In this document: positions 35,399-55,698 of the stretch, piece after piece | How positions within the stretch are numbered: position 1 is the stretch's first letter | Layout: each line of letters starts with the position of its first letter | Program-made: the position numbers and the translations under genes | NCBI GenBank assembly: GCA_037447655.1 | Contig: JBBHKE010003455.1 | Span: forward strand, 495,131 to 559,130 | Reading direction: 5' to 3' | DNA: 64,000 nucleotides | Source: Zygnema cylindricum | Lineage: Eukaryota > Streptophyta > Zygnematophyceae > Zygnematales > Zygnemataceae | The notes under the pieces: model-generated | Databases searched by the model: none | The model's input: only the letters and a program-made list of their open reading frames with translations | Told to the model about the DNA's origin: nothing

Positions 35399-38300
35399 TT
35401 ACCCTTTGACTTCAATTGCTAACACCGGCTGATTATTATTTGCGTTATTGAGAATACTTTCTAAGTCTATAATAAAAGGCTTCTTCTCTCTCAATCCATG
35501 ATGCGTCTCTTCTTTTTGAGCTCTTCCCATTCTCTTATCTCCAGAATTTTCAATTTTCGATAAGTAGGATCTTTTATCAGTTCCGAAACACATAGAACGA
35601 CTTTCGATTATATTATGAACTCGATTGAGGAATGAATCTGCTCCATAAAAAGGCTCCACAGCTTTAAGTGCTGTAGCTTTTCTCTCTGCAAACTCCTTTT
35701 TTTGTTTCAAAGGCGGTAATTCCGATAAGAATTCATAATCTCTGCGAATGTCAAGCAAGGCTTCCTCGACATCCTGCAAAAACCGATCCTCGAAAAAGGG
35801 AAAAAGAAAAGAAAAGAAGAAGAAAAATCGACAGTTAACCCACATATCATGTTCAATTCAAAGAAGAAATGCTCGTAGTGGAGTCTATATAAAACCTGAA
35901 GCTCACTCCTTTCTCCATAACCTTCCAGCCATGACTACACCGTGTATCGCTATTAGTGTTAATATTTTTTGCGCCACTTAAAACATCGTTTTTACGTACG
36001 CACTTGTCCAATTTTCAGATGGAGATCTTCAATTGGAAAATGAGAATCTTGCCTTTCAATCGCAACCGTCAGATACATAATCCGATAAGTGTGCACGGAG
36101 AAAAGATGTGTTACGTCGCGAAGAAAACATTAACACCAATAGCGATACACGGTGTAGTGTATTGCTATTGATGTGTTACTTGCCTCTCAAACTCGTTTTT
36201 CTCCTATTAAACTTATCAATTCTTTGATTAAGAGTGACCAAACTTTTGATCAGGAAACCACAATGAAATTCACACAACAATGTATATAGGGAAAACCGAG
36301 TTTGAGAGGCGAAAAAAACATTGACTCTAATTGCCATATACTGTAAGAACCAAAAGCTGATTTTAAACAAGAGTTGATGTCTAAAAATTAATATATGTTG
36401 TTTGATAATTTGAAGGATATTACATAAAATTGAAGTTGAATCGCACTTCCCAACTTCAAATATTTTCCCTTCTAACAAATTTTAAAGCAACCCCAAAGTG
36501 GCAATAGTATTAGCAACACTAAATTACAATTGTATGATGTGCACAATTTGTACCACTTCTTAGTGCTATAAACACTATTTTTATATCATGGCTACTGTTG
36601 GGCCATTTAAACCGCCAACTTTTTATCATACGACAGTTTGAATTATACGCAGAATAATTCTATTTTTAGGGATTTATTGCCCAGAATAATTACTTGATGT
36701 TCAAAATCTGGGTCTTTAAGGTATTCTAGTTTTCTGACTGAGAAGTCGATAACAAGTGTTAGGAAGATCACAGAGAGAATATTTACTCACTGTACTGTAC
36801 ACAACTCAATTAACATATGGGCTCAAAAGCACACATTTATTGAATTAGTGGCAATAACACAAGAAATTTTCAATGTTATCCTCCTATAGGAAAGCATTAG
36901 GACTCTCCACTCCCACTCTCTAACTCTCATTTTATACATTTTCTCCAATAGGAACGAAATCCTCGGAGCCATTATTTAACAAATTATCAAATCTTACCTT
37001 CTTGTCAGTTATATTGATAGCATACACAAAAGGACGTCCCAACACTTTTTCCAAAAATGGATGCTGAGATCTCATCTCCTGATCGGTCGGCTTTCCCATC
37101 ATCTCTTTCTGATTCCGAAATGTCCATGGAGGATCAAATTTTGGGAAGAGTATATGCATTCCTGGAATAGTGACTGCCTCTAGAAGACCGGAGGCCATCA
37201 ATGGCCGCCCAAGCCCTACCACAAGAGCAGTTCTGTTAAAAAAACCAGAAACCGAACAAAACGGAAACTAGAACTGAGCTTTCCATTTGATAAGACACAG
37301 ATACTTTCCTTTCCCACACCATAAAGAGAACTTGTTTTCCCAATTTGAATGAGGGCGTGTTTCTAAATTTCCTGGAAACTTAGAATGTCGAAGGCAAAGA
37401 ATTGGGGTTCCTTTCACAATTGAGTTAAACAGACAAGACAAAAAGATATGGCGGCCATCGTGTAATCTGAATTACCATCCTGTCCTGATATTTTGTAAAC
37501 ATAAATCAGTGGTCAACACCATCAACTCTACCATCCGTATACCATTGACCACTATTAATGTGGAAATTGCTAAGCAAAGTTTTTTTCTTGAAGTATAATT
37601 GCTATTCCATAGTAAGTTTGGTATAATCCTGTCAGAGTTAGCGCATTTCATATTAGCTCACATGCTTTGTACTAAATACACTGAGTTAGTTTGACATCTA
37701 AAGACCCACTTCACAAACTCAGTAAAGTAACTACTTTACTAAGGTACTAAAGTAGTGTAGGTGAGCAGTGGTAAACGACTGAAATCAGCTTCCATTTTTA
37801 CAACCAAACAGAGAAGATTATGGAGTACCTTGAGAGCTGTTCCGCCACTTCCTGAGGTTCCAAAATCCTCCTACTTATTTCAACAAATGAAGGGATTTTT
37901 TCTCTCTCCTCTTCCTCGGCAAAGGCCTTTAAAGGTATATGTTTTGATACTTGAGAAAGAAATGAGCTGAGCTCAAAGGGAGGACCAGGAAACTTAGTGA
38001 CAAAATAACTCGATCCTTTTCCCCATATTTGAGCAACCCATTCATTTTGTCGTTTTCGGGTGTTATTAGATTTAGAAGAAGAAAAGGTACTTTTTCTACT
38101 GCAATTAGAGGAGGTACCTGTGGGCAATCTGTGGAAAGGAACGCAACAGAGGGAGTGAGGGAGGGGAGGGATAAGAGAGGGAGAGGGAGAGGGGGAGGGA
38201 GAGGGAGAGGGAGAGAGAGAGGGAGGGAGGGGGAGAAGCAAATGGAGGAATGGAGACAACGGGTCTCAACGGAAAAGATAAAAAACTTTGAAAGCCTTTT

Positions 38301-41300
38301 AGATTAAAAAATGTCAGATTCATGTATGACATTCGACATGCAATTTTCAGGAAAATTTACATTTGTGAAGATCTTGACACAAGGGTGAAATTTTCTTATG
38401 GATGCTATTCATATAAGTCACTAACGGGAAATAAGTTAAGGAGGCACATCTAATTTACTCAACTGAAAGAAACGGGAAAACCATAGTAAATATGAATTCC
38501 CACACAAACGTAAACTGTGTAGCGTCCATTATCAACTGACACTTGAGTTTGAACTAGAATGCTAAATAAAGGGTGAACTCTAATACATGGCTGCCAGCTG
38601 GCGCCAGCACATGCGACAGAAAATATCAATTAGAATGACCCTTCATATGTCCAGAAAATGTACCTGCGGTCTATTCCGCTATTTCAGGCAAGTATAGTAA
38701 ATTATTTCAGTAAATCAAGTCAGTGGCTTATTGTTTAAAGTTCCATTTCATTGTTGCTTGTTGACATGGAACCCAAACATCCAAGCGATCAATTAAAACT
38801 GTTTATGAGGAATCTGAATTTCCCTAATAGAGTTCGTTCGGTTCTATACCCATTACCTCCCTGAGCAGATTACAGTTCTGCACTGATGAGACACATTAAA
38901 TATTCTCACAACATTAGTATATACTGATAATGAAACTGTCTTTTAGTGTTCAGTATTGTCATTTTCGCCGATTACACAGTTTTCCCGTACTAATAAATAT
39001 CTTTGCAAGTCAGATTTTTATCATAAGACGAGTATAATATTGGTGTACAATTGTTATCTGTACTAATAACATCACTTTTTCAAAATATCCAGTCTGCCAG
39101 CCTATTTTCCAGCTATAAAATATGTTGCACAGTTTTGAAGAGCAGAAAATGAAGAATCTGAAAACTAAGAGTAACACGTGGTCGAACTCACACTTTTCTT
39201 AGGAAAACCCGAATTACGACATATCAATTGTTTTCATTTTCCTCTTTAAACGACGGATCCATAAATTTCTGACGAATAATGAGCTTCCACACACAGATTT
39301 ACAAAAACACATTTTGACCATCTAATACATCGACAAGATTGCATAACCTTCGCCGATTGATCAAGTTATTGACATAATTTTGAGGGCCCCAAAAACACTG
39401 ATTATCAGAGTAGCATTTTTTTTTATTACGATAAGCATACTCTATCATAAAGGGAAAAATTGTGACACTTTCATGTTTGTAACACCATCCTGGATAACAA
39501 TTTTCTTTACCGAATGACAATAAAGTGCCCCTAAATTTTACCCTTCGAACCTAAAATAGTGTCAATGGCATAAATCTTTTTTTTCTGAACTCTAATTCTT
39601 TATACAGTTTAGAATTAGCCACGTCATTTGGAGCAGAATCAGAACTAATAGCACTAATATAAACCCCACGCAAATAATTTCGTTTCTCACAATAACAATT
39701 CACAGCGTAGCTGACATTTTCTATGTTTTCAAACCGGTTTATGAAAAAAACATTCTTTCTGTCAAACTTCTGTCAAAAAGTGGGCAACTGCAATTGCCAG
39801 CTTTTCTGTCTAAAATCTTATGAAAACTTGTAAAATCTTTTTGTGTTGTACAGGCTTTCGTCCTAGTACACTTTCAATTTCCTGTACATTTTAGTCGTAC
39901 TGCTTTGTACGAATATGCCCGATAATTACGGAGAAAAACTCATTCCCTGACGGAAAGACGGTAATGCACCCATAACTGTTTTTGTCACTTTCTTGTTGTT
40001 TTGTCAAGACAAAAAATCGAGACAGAAAATTTCAATTGGAATGACTCTTGAGACATTCTAATTTCGATTAGTACCATCCATCAATTAAAAATTTATCGAA
40101 GTAGAAAAACATGACGGGACATAATTGAACATAACAGAGACTGTTTACCACATGTCACCAGACTAACCTGACAGGTGTCGTGCCTTGATATGATACAAAT
40201 CCAAGGAAAGTGTTCTCAGGAGAACGATCCGGTTGTAGAGTGAGATATTGGCGCATACTTGGGAGTCTTGAATTGGAAAAAATACCTCTTAATCTGGCAA
40301 AATTAAACTTTTCCTGGGTGCCAAACAGATCAAGGACCCTTAATTTGCACCGTAATCCGTAAGACATATCTCCGCGAATCAAATAACGATACCTGAAAAC
40401 GAAAAACCAAGATTTGGGTACATGACCCTCAACACCATTAGTGTGATCCATTCTAATAATTCACAAAAAAGTTTGTCTAATGGTTTTGTCATGCCAAATA
40501 TTGTGAACCTGTTTAGAAAAAAACACAAAAATGACCGTACTTTATGTGGGTGAAACTTGTCAGAATTAATGTTTAGTACCGTAACAAAATTTCTCTACTA
40601 AATGCCACATTGACGGTGGGGAGACTGGAACAAATTGCACTGTGAAATGAAGAGAAAAAAATATAAAATCTTCTACGTTCAAAAAGTAAACAACCAAAAT
40701 ACTGGAAGGAAAGATAACGAAGAAAAGAACGTGGACGAGAACTCGGCTGAATTTAGATTCTATACGCCTCTCTTTTACAACTTCGAAAAAGAAGGGGATG
40801 TACTATTGACAATGGCTACTTTTCAAGCAACGGAACAAATACAACTTTTGGAACACTGAATCACTTGAGATGTAAGCAATAAACGATAGCACAAAAAAAG
40901 GGTGTAAGCTAGACCTTTGGCTTTGGAGTCACCATGAAATGAAACATAAGTACAAATGAAACTGGCTTAAAAAAAAAACCATTAAAAAAAAAGCATTAAA
41001 CTGATAAGTTCTAGAGCAGCAAAAAGACGTAAAACAAATGTGAGAAAGATGGAGAAGAGATTATCCTTACAAACACTTGGGGCTTGAAATAGCAGCATAG
41101 TCAGTGAAAATGATGTCGTAGTCCCCAAAGGAAGGACAAGGTTTTGTCCAACTTAACGGAAAAGAGAGACCGGGTCCATAACCAATCAAATGAAGAGCTA
41201 TAATAAGGTCTGCCCATTGCATAATATCTCCTTGGGGGCCCTCAAGTCCGTCAAATTTCAAAAATAAGAGGCTACCATCATATGCAAGAATTTTTGGCAT

Positions 41301-44300
41301 TTGGGAAGCAGATAAAATTTCACCTGTGAAGTTCCTTTCAGACCTGCCCCGGAAACCCCTTAATGCCCATGCTCTAAGATGAAAAAACTAGGCCAATCGT
41401 CCACAAAACAACAACTAAAAGATTGAGGAAGTGATAAATCACCTAGATTAACCTAGATGGCTTTCTTACAAAGACTCACTCTTGCATACGGGTATTTTGA
41501 AAGTTGAACAAAGGCTTTCATAAAAGCTTTTTGTACCATAATCTAGAGTCCAAAATTTTTAAAATAAGAACCTTACTGGATTAAGGAAGTCCTTAACATA
41601 GGAGGAAAGTGTAACCTGTCATTGTAAACATTAAGGTAAAACAAAATAACTGACACCATCCCCAGTAGCTTCAGCAAAGTATAGAGAGTTCCCCAAAAGT
41701 CAGAATCAGTTAGAAGTATAAAAAGTTTGAAGACTCAAAATTATAAAGAAACTGCAGTTGTTGCAGCTGTCAACCAGGTTCCCATTTTCCTCACTAGTAC
41801 ATCGTTTTCCAATGATGAAATGTTTGATTTGTATGCAGTTAGTTCAAACATACAATACAAAGGAATACACATCCATTTTCTTTTATTCTTTACTTTCTGA
41901 TTCCAGAGATTCTCCTACGCTTGAAAGACGCCTTCCATCTGTTGGTGTTTCCATCTAGTCAGAGAAATGCTCAGTGAAAGAAACCTCTACCTTGAAAATC
42001 TGCAGAAGCCTTCAAATGAAATTTCCTGATTGGCCCATGTTGAGCTATTCCAATTATAATAGTGTCCCCTATTTTTGCTTCGACTTCTTTCTCCTTCTGT
42101 AAACTCCAGGTTACTCAGTAAGGGAGTTTTAAAAGTAAGTCCAGCCATGTTAACTGCACTCTGAAGAACAGTATCCAATGTGACTTCCTTTTCTAAATTT
42201 GTACCGTTTCCTCCATTATTCGGGTTCAAAGCATAAGGAAGTTCTCCCACTGCAACGAGCTTAGCCCGAAATCGGCTCATAGCTGAATGCCAATGACTGT
42301 ACATTCGAACATACCTGTTAAAAAAAAAAACTTGACAACATGTTTCTAACCAAATGTTCTGTCTTGTTATTAGGGACCAGAAAAATAGGGTCTCCAAACC
42401 ACAACAATAATAAGAACCTTGCGAGCATATACAGTCGTTCATATCCAAATATCTTTCCACCATCATTACTGTGAAAAAAAAACCATGAACAAAACATATG
42501 TAAAAAAAAATGAAGTGGGACCACATTACATCAATTTCATTTTATTGACAGGAATTGTTTACATACAAAAATGGAAGACTGTAGACCATTTATGTTCACA
42601 GTGCCTACAAATCCACATTAATAATGGTGGTGGAAGCCAAATTTGCACCACACTGTCAATAAAAAACAAAATCAAGCATGTCTTCTGAAATAAGACAAAC
42701 GAAAAGAACACTGGAAATAGGATACCGATCAGTATAAACATTTACATAGTACATTGTGTTGAGTACATTGTGTTGAGTATTCAGCAAAATACAAATATCC
42801 CCAGTCAAAGAAGAGAGCTCAGGCCATTAACCATAACTCGTAAATTATCTCAGCTTTGAGGGCTGAATTTTGCGAATAACTTCTCCACAGAATATTTCAA
42901 CAAATGACTGAAGTGTGAAGAACAGAATTACTGGAAAAGAACACTTTGAAAAACTGATGGTTTGGAAATTTCTTCTTTCTATGCCCATAGTGACGTACCC
43001 TACTAAATAAACTAATGATGTACCTTGCTTGCAAAAATGGTAATTTTGGGAGAGCTTCCGGATCGATAGTCGGCCAGTTTTTGACATTTTCTTTCATGCG
43101 AGAATTTTCTTCCGAATTCCTGCTATCCTCTTCAAGAAAATTTATTTCCTCTCCTATTCCCCAGGAATGATATTTTGATGCATCGGCTTCCTTATTCAAG
43201 TATTCATCCAATGGAGAAGATATTACATAATGTGGAGGGCACAATGTGTAGAGTCCAAACCGAGCCTGAAGTTCCGGAGTTTCCATTTGAACAGCTGGTA
43301 ATGTGGGTGTACCTGAATATTTAAACAGGATAACATAATAAGATAAGAATATGATAGAAATAAGACAAGACAGTATCACAAACAAAAAGAGTAGACAGGA
43401 TTCAAAATACTTCAGACATCTAAACTAGAGAATAAAGGCGAACAACAAAGGAACAAGTCCAACATTGCTCATTTGTTATGTTCAATATTCCGCCAGGTTC
43501 TTCAAAAATATAGGGAGGTCAGCAAAAAAAAAACACATTTTCAATTTGCTGAAATTCATTTTGCATCACAATTTGAGCCCATTCAATCCAATCTGCGTAC
43601 GTTCTCCTTCGTAGACTCTGAGAAGATATTACAATAATGAGCACCAAATTTCTTCAAGAATATTTAAAGTTCAATTGATTGAATTAAAGATTGATCTGAC
43701 TGCGTAAATTAAGGATCAACGATCGCTGCGACAGAAAACCGTTCAAAAACTTAAATAAACTAATCATGCGACCGAAACAAATAATGTTTTATAATTAGCT
43801 ATTGTTATCATGAGACGTCATTCTGGTTCCCTTGCATACCTGGAGTTCAGAAAGTCATTTTGAGTATTTGTTTTTTTCATTTCATCTGTAAAATGCAAAA
43901 AAAGGAAAAGCATATATTTCTAAGGCATGTGGAGATCTCCCTGTGAACTCATTGAAACAAACGTTGGGACAATCACTGAAAATGCCAGAACTTAAATAGT
44001 AAACGGAAAGATAACATTAAATCACTCACTCGGTTCAATGAAGTCATTGCAGTCACAATCGCCTTCAGGGCCAAAATCACCGGACTTAAAATCGTCTTTG
44101 AGCTTATCAGCGTTATCGCCAAAATTTGAAGCGAACAATTTATCGTCATCGATTGACGATGATGATAATGACGATAGTTTTTCAGCGCTTAGCTCCTGCA
44201 AAAATAAAACAGTTTTTTGAAATAAAACAGTTTTTTGAAATAAAAAAACAAACTCTTACAATTCATGCAATATAATACTTCAATAAGCAAAAAAAAGAGC

Positions 44301-44656
44301 TTACAGAGTCGCTTGATAACAGACTTAAACTGTTGCATTGGACGAATCAAACTTCAGACGGTGTGTCAAGCAGCCTCCACTGAAAAGAGGAGATAGAGAC
44401 AAGGACAGAGAGGGAGAGGGCTTCGCAAAAGGTACAATATCACAGCAAATATGGATAGGGAGAGAATCAACACATTTAGAAAGAAATAGCAAAAATAAGA
44501 AAGGGAAAAGATTGTTAATTCTCACACCTTCTGCAAATTGCAATTGCTGTCTCCTGGTTTGCATGTATTCATGTGAAGATAAAATAAAGTTGTTAAAATC
44601 AAATTGGCTATAGTAAGAAGAACAATAATATTTCGACATTTTAATGGCAGATACAT
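35399..44656 (-). CDS. GT18 / MGAT5-like beta-1,6-N-acetylglucosaminyltransferase, type II membrane protein
   Basis: Related to animal MGAT5 (GnT-V), the Golgi enzyme that adds beta-1,6-GlcNAc branches to N-glycans. Ten exons, all phases closing, 775 aa: 44656-44528, 44195-44030, 43312-43024, 42468-42418, 42314-41991, 41334-41071, 40392-40168, 38098-37829, 37232-36998, 35773-35399. Exon 1 encodes a short basic tail (MYLPLKCR) and a signal anchor (about residues 9-28). Exon 2 is a Ser/Asp-rich stem. The GT18 domain starts in exon 6 (AYDGSLLFLKFDGLEGPQGD, MQWADLIIALHLIGYG) and continues with LRVLDLFGTQEKFNFA and ENTFLGFV (exon 7), IPSFVEISRRIL (exon 8), and VVGLGRPLMASGLLEA, FPKFDPPW and SQHPFLEKVLGRPFVY (exon 9). 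Exon 10 has the EEALLDI...YEFLSEL region. Human MGAT5 is about 741 aa. Exons 2-5 are poorly conserved, and exon 4 (51 nt, weak donor gttctt) is the least certain. Confidence 0.85.
35936..36156. mobile_element. MITE, TACACCG family, in GT18 intron 9
   Basis: Left end TACACCGTGTATCGCTATTA, right end taacaccaatagcgatacac then ggtgta, 27 of 28 bp inverted match. The interior (gcgccact, gaatcttgcctttcaa, tgtgcacgg) is shared with the copy at 55441. Confidence 0.85.
36157..36346. mobile_element. Second MITE abutting the previous one
   Basis: Starts tagtgtattgctattgatgt and ends gactctaattgccatatactgta. It also holds an internal inverted pair ttgcctctcaaactcg (near 36179) and cgagtttgagaggcg (near 36297). 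Non-coding, in GT18 intron 9. Confidence 0.55.
38148..38236. repeat. GA-rich microsatellite in GT18 intron 7
   Basis: Interrupted GAGGGA repeats on the + strand, pyrimidine-rich on the GT18 transcript. They lie about 50 bp upstream of the exon 8 acceptor (38099). Confidence 0.85.
38237..40167. other. Long GT18 intron 7, otherwise featureless
   Basis: No exon of the GT18 family is missing here, since exon 7 (ending in phase 2) joins directly in phase to exon 8. The sequence is AT-rich. Around 39518-39718 there are faint similarities to the TACACCG MITE ends (actaatagcac, aacaattcacagcgta), too degraded to delimit. Confidence 0.4.
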
Positions 44657-45070
44657 GGCCAAAACGCTTCAGTGGGGAGTGTGATTAAAAAGTGATAATA
44701 ATGATTGGACGAGTTTGCAGAGACACTAGTATAAAAATGGATCATGAAAAAAAGCGACAAGATTGATAACATAGAAGAAGGTGAGCACAAAATCTTCATC
44801 AACGACACGGAAATTAAACACTTTCAAAGGAACTGGCAAGAAGGAAATATTTGGACGGGAACACAAAAAACAAATCATGAACCATGAAAGGAGCCTGTTG
44901 GAAGAAGTTTCCGATCCGGACTGGAAAATGTAGAGACGATCCATGTATAAAATTCTCTCTTTCGTCGACACTACTGCAGGAAGCAGCCATAGTAGTTTAC
45001 TGAAGCGTTGCTGAAAATGACTAGCAGAGGTCGCACGGCTGGTGACTACGGTAAAGTATAGTCCTGTGAC
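44657..45070. promoter_or_regulatory. Upstream region of GT18
   Basis: About 410 bp between the GT18 start codon and the long-TIR element. It should hold the promoter and 5' UTR. No TATA box or other motif could be assigned with confidence. Confidence 0.35.
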
Positions 45071-46523
45071 CATAGAGGTACCAAACGTACGGATTTTCAA
45101 TTTTTTACGAAAATGCGTTAATATTTTCAATTTTTGAAAATTTCGTAAAATTCGTAGCTTTCGTGTACGGATTTAATGTACGGACAAAATGTACGGAATT
45201 TTCACAAAAGAGACGCGCGCGAAATCATTTCATTTTCGCGCGCGAAATTTTAAAAAATAAAATAAATCCTAAATATACGGTCGCGCGGATAAAACGTGAG
45301 GTTGGGGCGACGTGGACCCCCTTCGGGACGCCTCCGAAGGCCAAAAAGTTGCAAGATTCAGGCTAAGGGTGTGTCCCCATGTGCATAAGTAAGGGTTTTT
45401 TCCTGTCGTTTTGCCGTAAAACTTAGCGCCGTACTGCCTAAGTTGTAACCGTACGAAGGAATCACAAATTTGTAGAGTACAATTTGCGTCATCCCTGAAC
45501 TTAGGATGTACGAAAAGTTGTCGTCTTGTGCTTTTCGACCCACTTCGACGACAAAAAACGTCATCTTCAACCTTATCTTTAAAACACATGCGCGATGTGA
45601 TTTAAAATTAGGTTTTTTCGATTGACAAATAGGAACATATTTTCGCGCTTGCCGTAAATTTCGACAAAAATCCTACGATTTCCAAGGACAAAGAAAAGTA
45701 CATAGTTCGCTATGTTTTGTCCGTTTTCGTTCTAATACGACAAAGACAAGTACACAATTTGTTTGGATTTGTCCGTTTTCATCTAGTACGGATTTTTTTT
45801 TTGCAGGGGTCTTCAAACTCCGATGCCATTTCACGTCGACTGGACAGGAGACGCGAAGGCAAAGCGCCTCATCTTCGACCGTGAAATTGCACAGGCTGGA
45901 AGGCGGTACGTCTACAATATCACGGTAAGACATGCGACGTCACACGCAGGTACAAAAAATATCGTGCGACCACAGATTGTCGACGTTGACAACCGTCACA
46001 GGTATTGTCGACGTATACAATCGTCACAAGCGTAAGTTACGATTTCGTCATTACAGACATAGGGACACTTGAAAAGCGGGTCCGGCGGATCCGCTCTAAA
46101 ATACAAAGTAATTTCGCTAAGTTACAAGTACATGGGGAAACACCCTAATACTGTGACGTACAGTATTTTACCTTATCGTACAATTTGAACTGTACGCAAA
46201 TTTCATACCGTAATCGACGTTTTCGATAACTCACTGAGATTGTTTTGTACGCACTAAATCACTGACCAGTTCAAGGTCTTCCCGCGACACATGCGCACTT
46301 TTTATTCACAGGCTCGTACACCGTGACACTTTAGAAAGATCAGAAATTTCGCGCGCGAAAATGAAATGATTTCGCGCGCGTCTCTTTTGTGAAAATTCCG
46401 TACATTTTGTCCGTACATTAAATCCGTACACGAAAGCTACGAATTTTACGAAATTTTCAAAAATTGAAAAAATTAACGCATTTTCGTAAAAAATTGAAAA
46501 TCCGTACGTTTGGTACCTCTATG
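45071..46523. mobile_element. Element with ~180-bp near-perfect terminal inverted repeats
   Basis: The left arm 45071-45252 begins CATAGAGGTACCAAACGTAC. The right arm 46342-46523 is its reverse complement with only one mismatch noted. The inner arm edges contain TTTCGCGCGCGAAA. GAC flanks both sides (45068-45070 and 46524-46526), a possible 3-bp duplication. A separate element is nested inside (45364-46148), and without it the host element is about 670 bp. No transposase. The near identity of the arms suggests recent activity. Confidence 0.8.
45367..46145. mobile_element. PIF/Harbinger-like non-autonomous element (copy 1), nested
   Basis: Ends GGGTGTGTCCCCATGT and ACATGGGGAAACACCC are inverted copies, with TAA on both sides (45364-45366 and 46146-46148). 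It shares its whole ~780-bp body with 55699-56452, including ggaaggcggtacgtctaca and cggatccgc near the right end. The short frames inside (45823-46035) are not a recognisable transposase. Confidence 0.7.
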
Positions 46524-46921
46524 GACAAATCCATCGGAAGCAGCATTGCGACATGCGACAGGGCAGGTTTTTGCCGAGTGTACGGCAGACTATCGATGTA
46601 TGGCCTTGTATGGTACAGTAACATTCAGTACAGCACACCACGTTTTTATAAGTCAACGCGTCGTCTGAAGACTGAAATCGTCCAACACAATCTGTTGGAG
46701 TCATAAAAAGGACGGCTCGATGTCAACGGACGACAGTAGACGCTTATTGGGATAAGTTGGACCAATGCGGGAGATATAGTACGGCTTAAGGTACGGCTTA
46801 AAGTACATTACTGTACCCTACTATTCGTTTCATGACAGCATTGATGATAGTTTATGATTCTGTCTTCCCCTCCTCTCCTTCTATCTCTCACACATTCAAT
46901 CACATACATCCTCCCTCTTCA

Positions 46922-46979
46922 CCTCTATCTCTCCCTCTCTCCCTCTCTCCCTCTCTCCCTCTCTCCCTCTCTCCCCTCC
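46922..46979. repeat. CTCTCCCT microsatellite before HMG-CoA lyase
   Basis: Pyrimidine repeat of ctctccct units on the + strand, ending about 15 bp before the chosen start codon at 46994. It is presumably in the 5' UTR or core promoter. CT-rich tracts near the start are common in plant promoters. Confidence 0.85.
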
Positions 46980-46993
46980 TTATACAAGGCTAC

Positions 46994-54273
<7,280 letters not shown>

Positions 54274-55440
54274 CGATTTTTTGACGGAGTCATCTTTTTT
54301 TTTGGTTTTTCGCTCTCTCACACACTTTTTGTTTTTCTGTTTTTTATTTTTTTTGTGCATGAATACGTTGGTTCTACTTGTATTAGTTGGCGATATGACA
54401 TTTCATGTTTTTGAGAAGATCAGTTTGCTAGGATTTAGTTTTAGTTTGGCTGATAGTGTAGATTGTATTGCCACTTCTTGTAACATACCTATCTGTCTTA
54501 TTAATTTCCAGACAAGTTACATGTTACAGTTAGTTTATCAGTAATTCAGTTGTTCAGTTGTTAGTTGGTTCGCTGGTAGGTTAGTTATTGGGTTAGATCG
54601 CTAGTTAACCCAGAGTGTAACTTAGTAAGAAAATTTTAGTTATATGCAAATGTCAACTTTATCAGAGATTATTTTCCTTGGATGGGAACGGGCTTCGGTG
54701 TAAACCACTTTCGTTATCTAGTTAGATGTTATCTATTTTTAGTTAGTTTTCTACAGGAATTTGTTTGGGATTTTGTCATAATTTTAATCATATGATATTA
54801 ATGGAGTTTCGCGGGCTAAAACAAGACTCGAGTAAGAGGAGTCAGTAGAAGTTAACACTCGGGTTTTCATACGGTCTTTTATTTGTAGCTTTGTTTTAGC
54901 AAGAGTGTAGTAGTGTTCAATTACTCTTTTTTTTTAAAGTATGTAATGGCACTTAGTGACACTTTGTAAAAGCTTTACGTTTTTAAGGATAAAAAGGAGT
55001 GTGTATTTGTTATGATGAGTGTACCAAATATATAGTGTTGTATACTACCTGAGAGTACTATTTGGATCCACATTTGATGTTTGACTGTAAGCATGTGATA
55101 GCTGATGATGATTGGTGATTACAAAGAGTTTCCTGCGACATTCCTGATTGTCACGTTTCAAGGCTTTTTATAATTTCGGGATTTCAAGGGTTCTCAAAGT
55201 TTTCGGAGTAAGAAATGTCCGGATTTTGGAAAGGTTTATCGAGGAAATTTTAGGGTTTCAAAAGGGTTTTTCGAGGGAATTGCAGGGTTATGGAAAGGGT
55301 TGTCCGAGTGAGTTTGGTTGGGCTCCACTGGGTTGATTTAAGTCTCATGTTTTTGTCTTTTTGTAAAAATGAAACGATGGTGGTTCCACTGCATGAACCG
55401 CCGTGTCATCATTTTTGCCATTCATAATTGTCGGCATCCC
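54274..55440. other. 3' flank of HMG-CoA lyase, no gene seen
   Basis: AT-rich downstream sequence with short direct echoes (ttagttggttcgctggtaggttagtt). The open frame at 55148-55336 has no recognisable domain or splice context. Confidence 0.5.
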
Positions 55441-55640
55441 TACACCGCTGATTGTTATTAGTGTTAAAGTTTTTTCCGCCACTGTAAATGTTTTTCTTCG
55501 TGCACACTCGCCTCATCTTAAATCGGAGACCGACAATAGAAAGGTAAGAATCTTGCCTTCCAATAGCATTTATCGGATGGACAATCCGACATGTGTGCAC
55601 GATGGAAAGATGTTTTAAGTGGCGAAAAAAACTTAACAGT
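55441..55640. mobile_element. MITE, TACACCG family, right end degraded
   Basis: Starts TACACCGCTGATTGTTATTA. The body (ccgccact, gaatcttgccttccaa, tgtgcacgatggaaag, gtggcgaaaaaaactta) aligns with the element at 35936-36156. The terminal right repeat is missing or diverged. Confidence 0.7.
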
Positions 55641-55698
55641 AAAACAAAAAGTAGGAAAAGGTCAGGAAGGACAAAACTATTACTTTTTAAGGGTCTAA

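Noticed and set aside
43840-43892. Possible extra GT18 exon (acceptor acag, donor gtatgc)
   Set aside because: Including it breaks the reading frame into exon 3, whereas exon 2 joins exon 3 directly in phase.
45823-46035. Frame inside the nested PIF/Harbinger-like element, with a partner at 56053-56379
   Set aside because: Short, not conserved in frame between the two copies, and no transposase motif.
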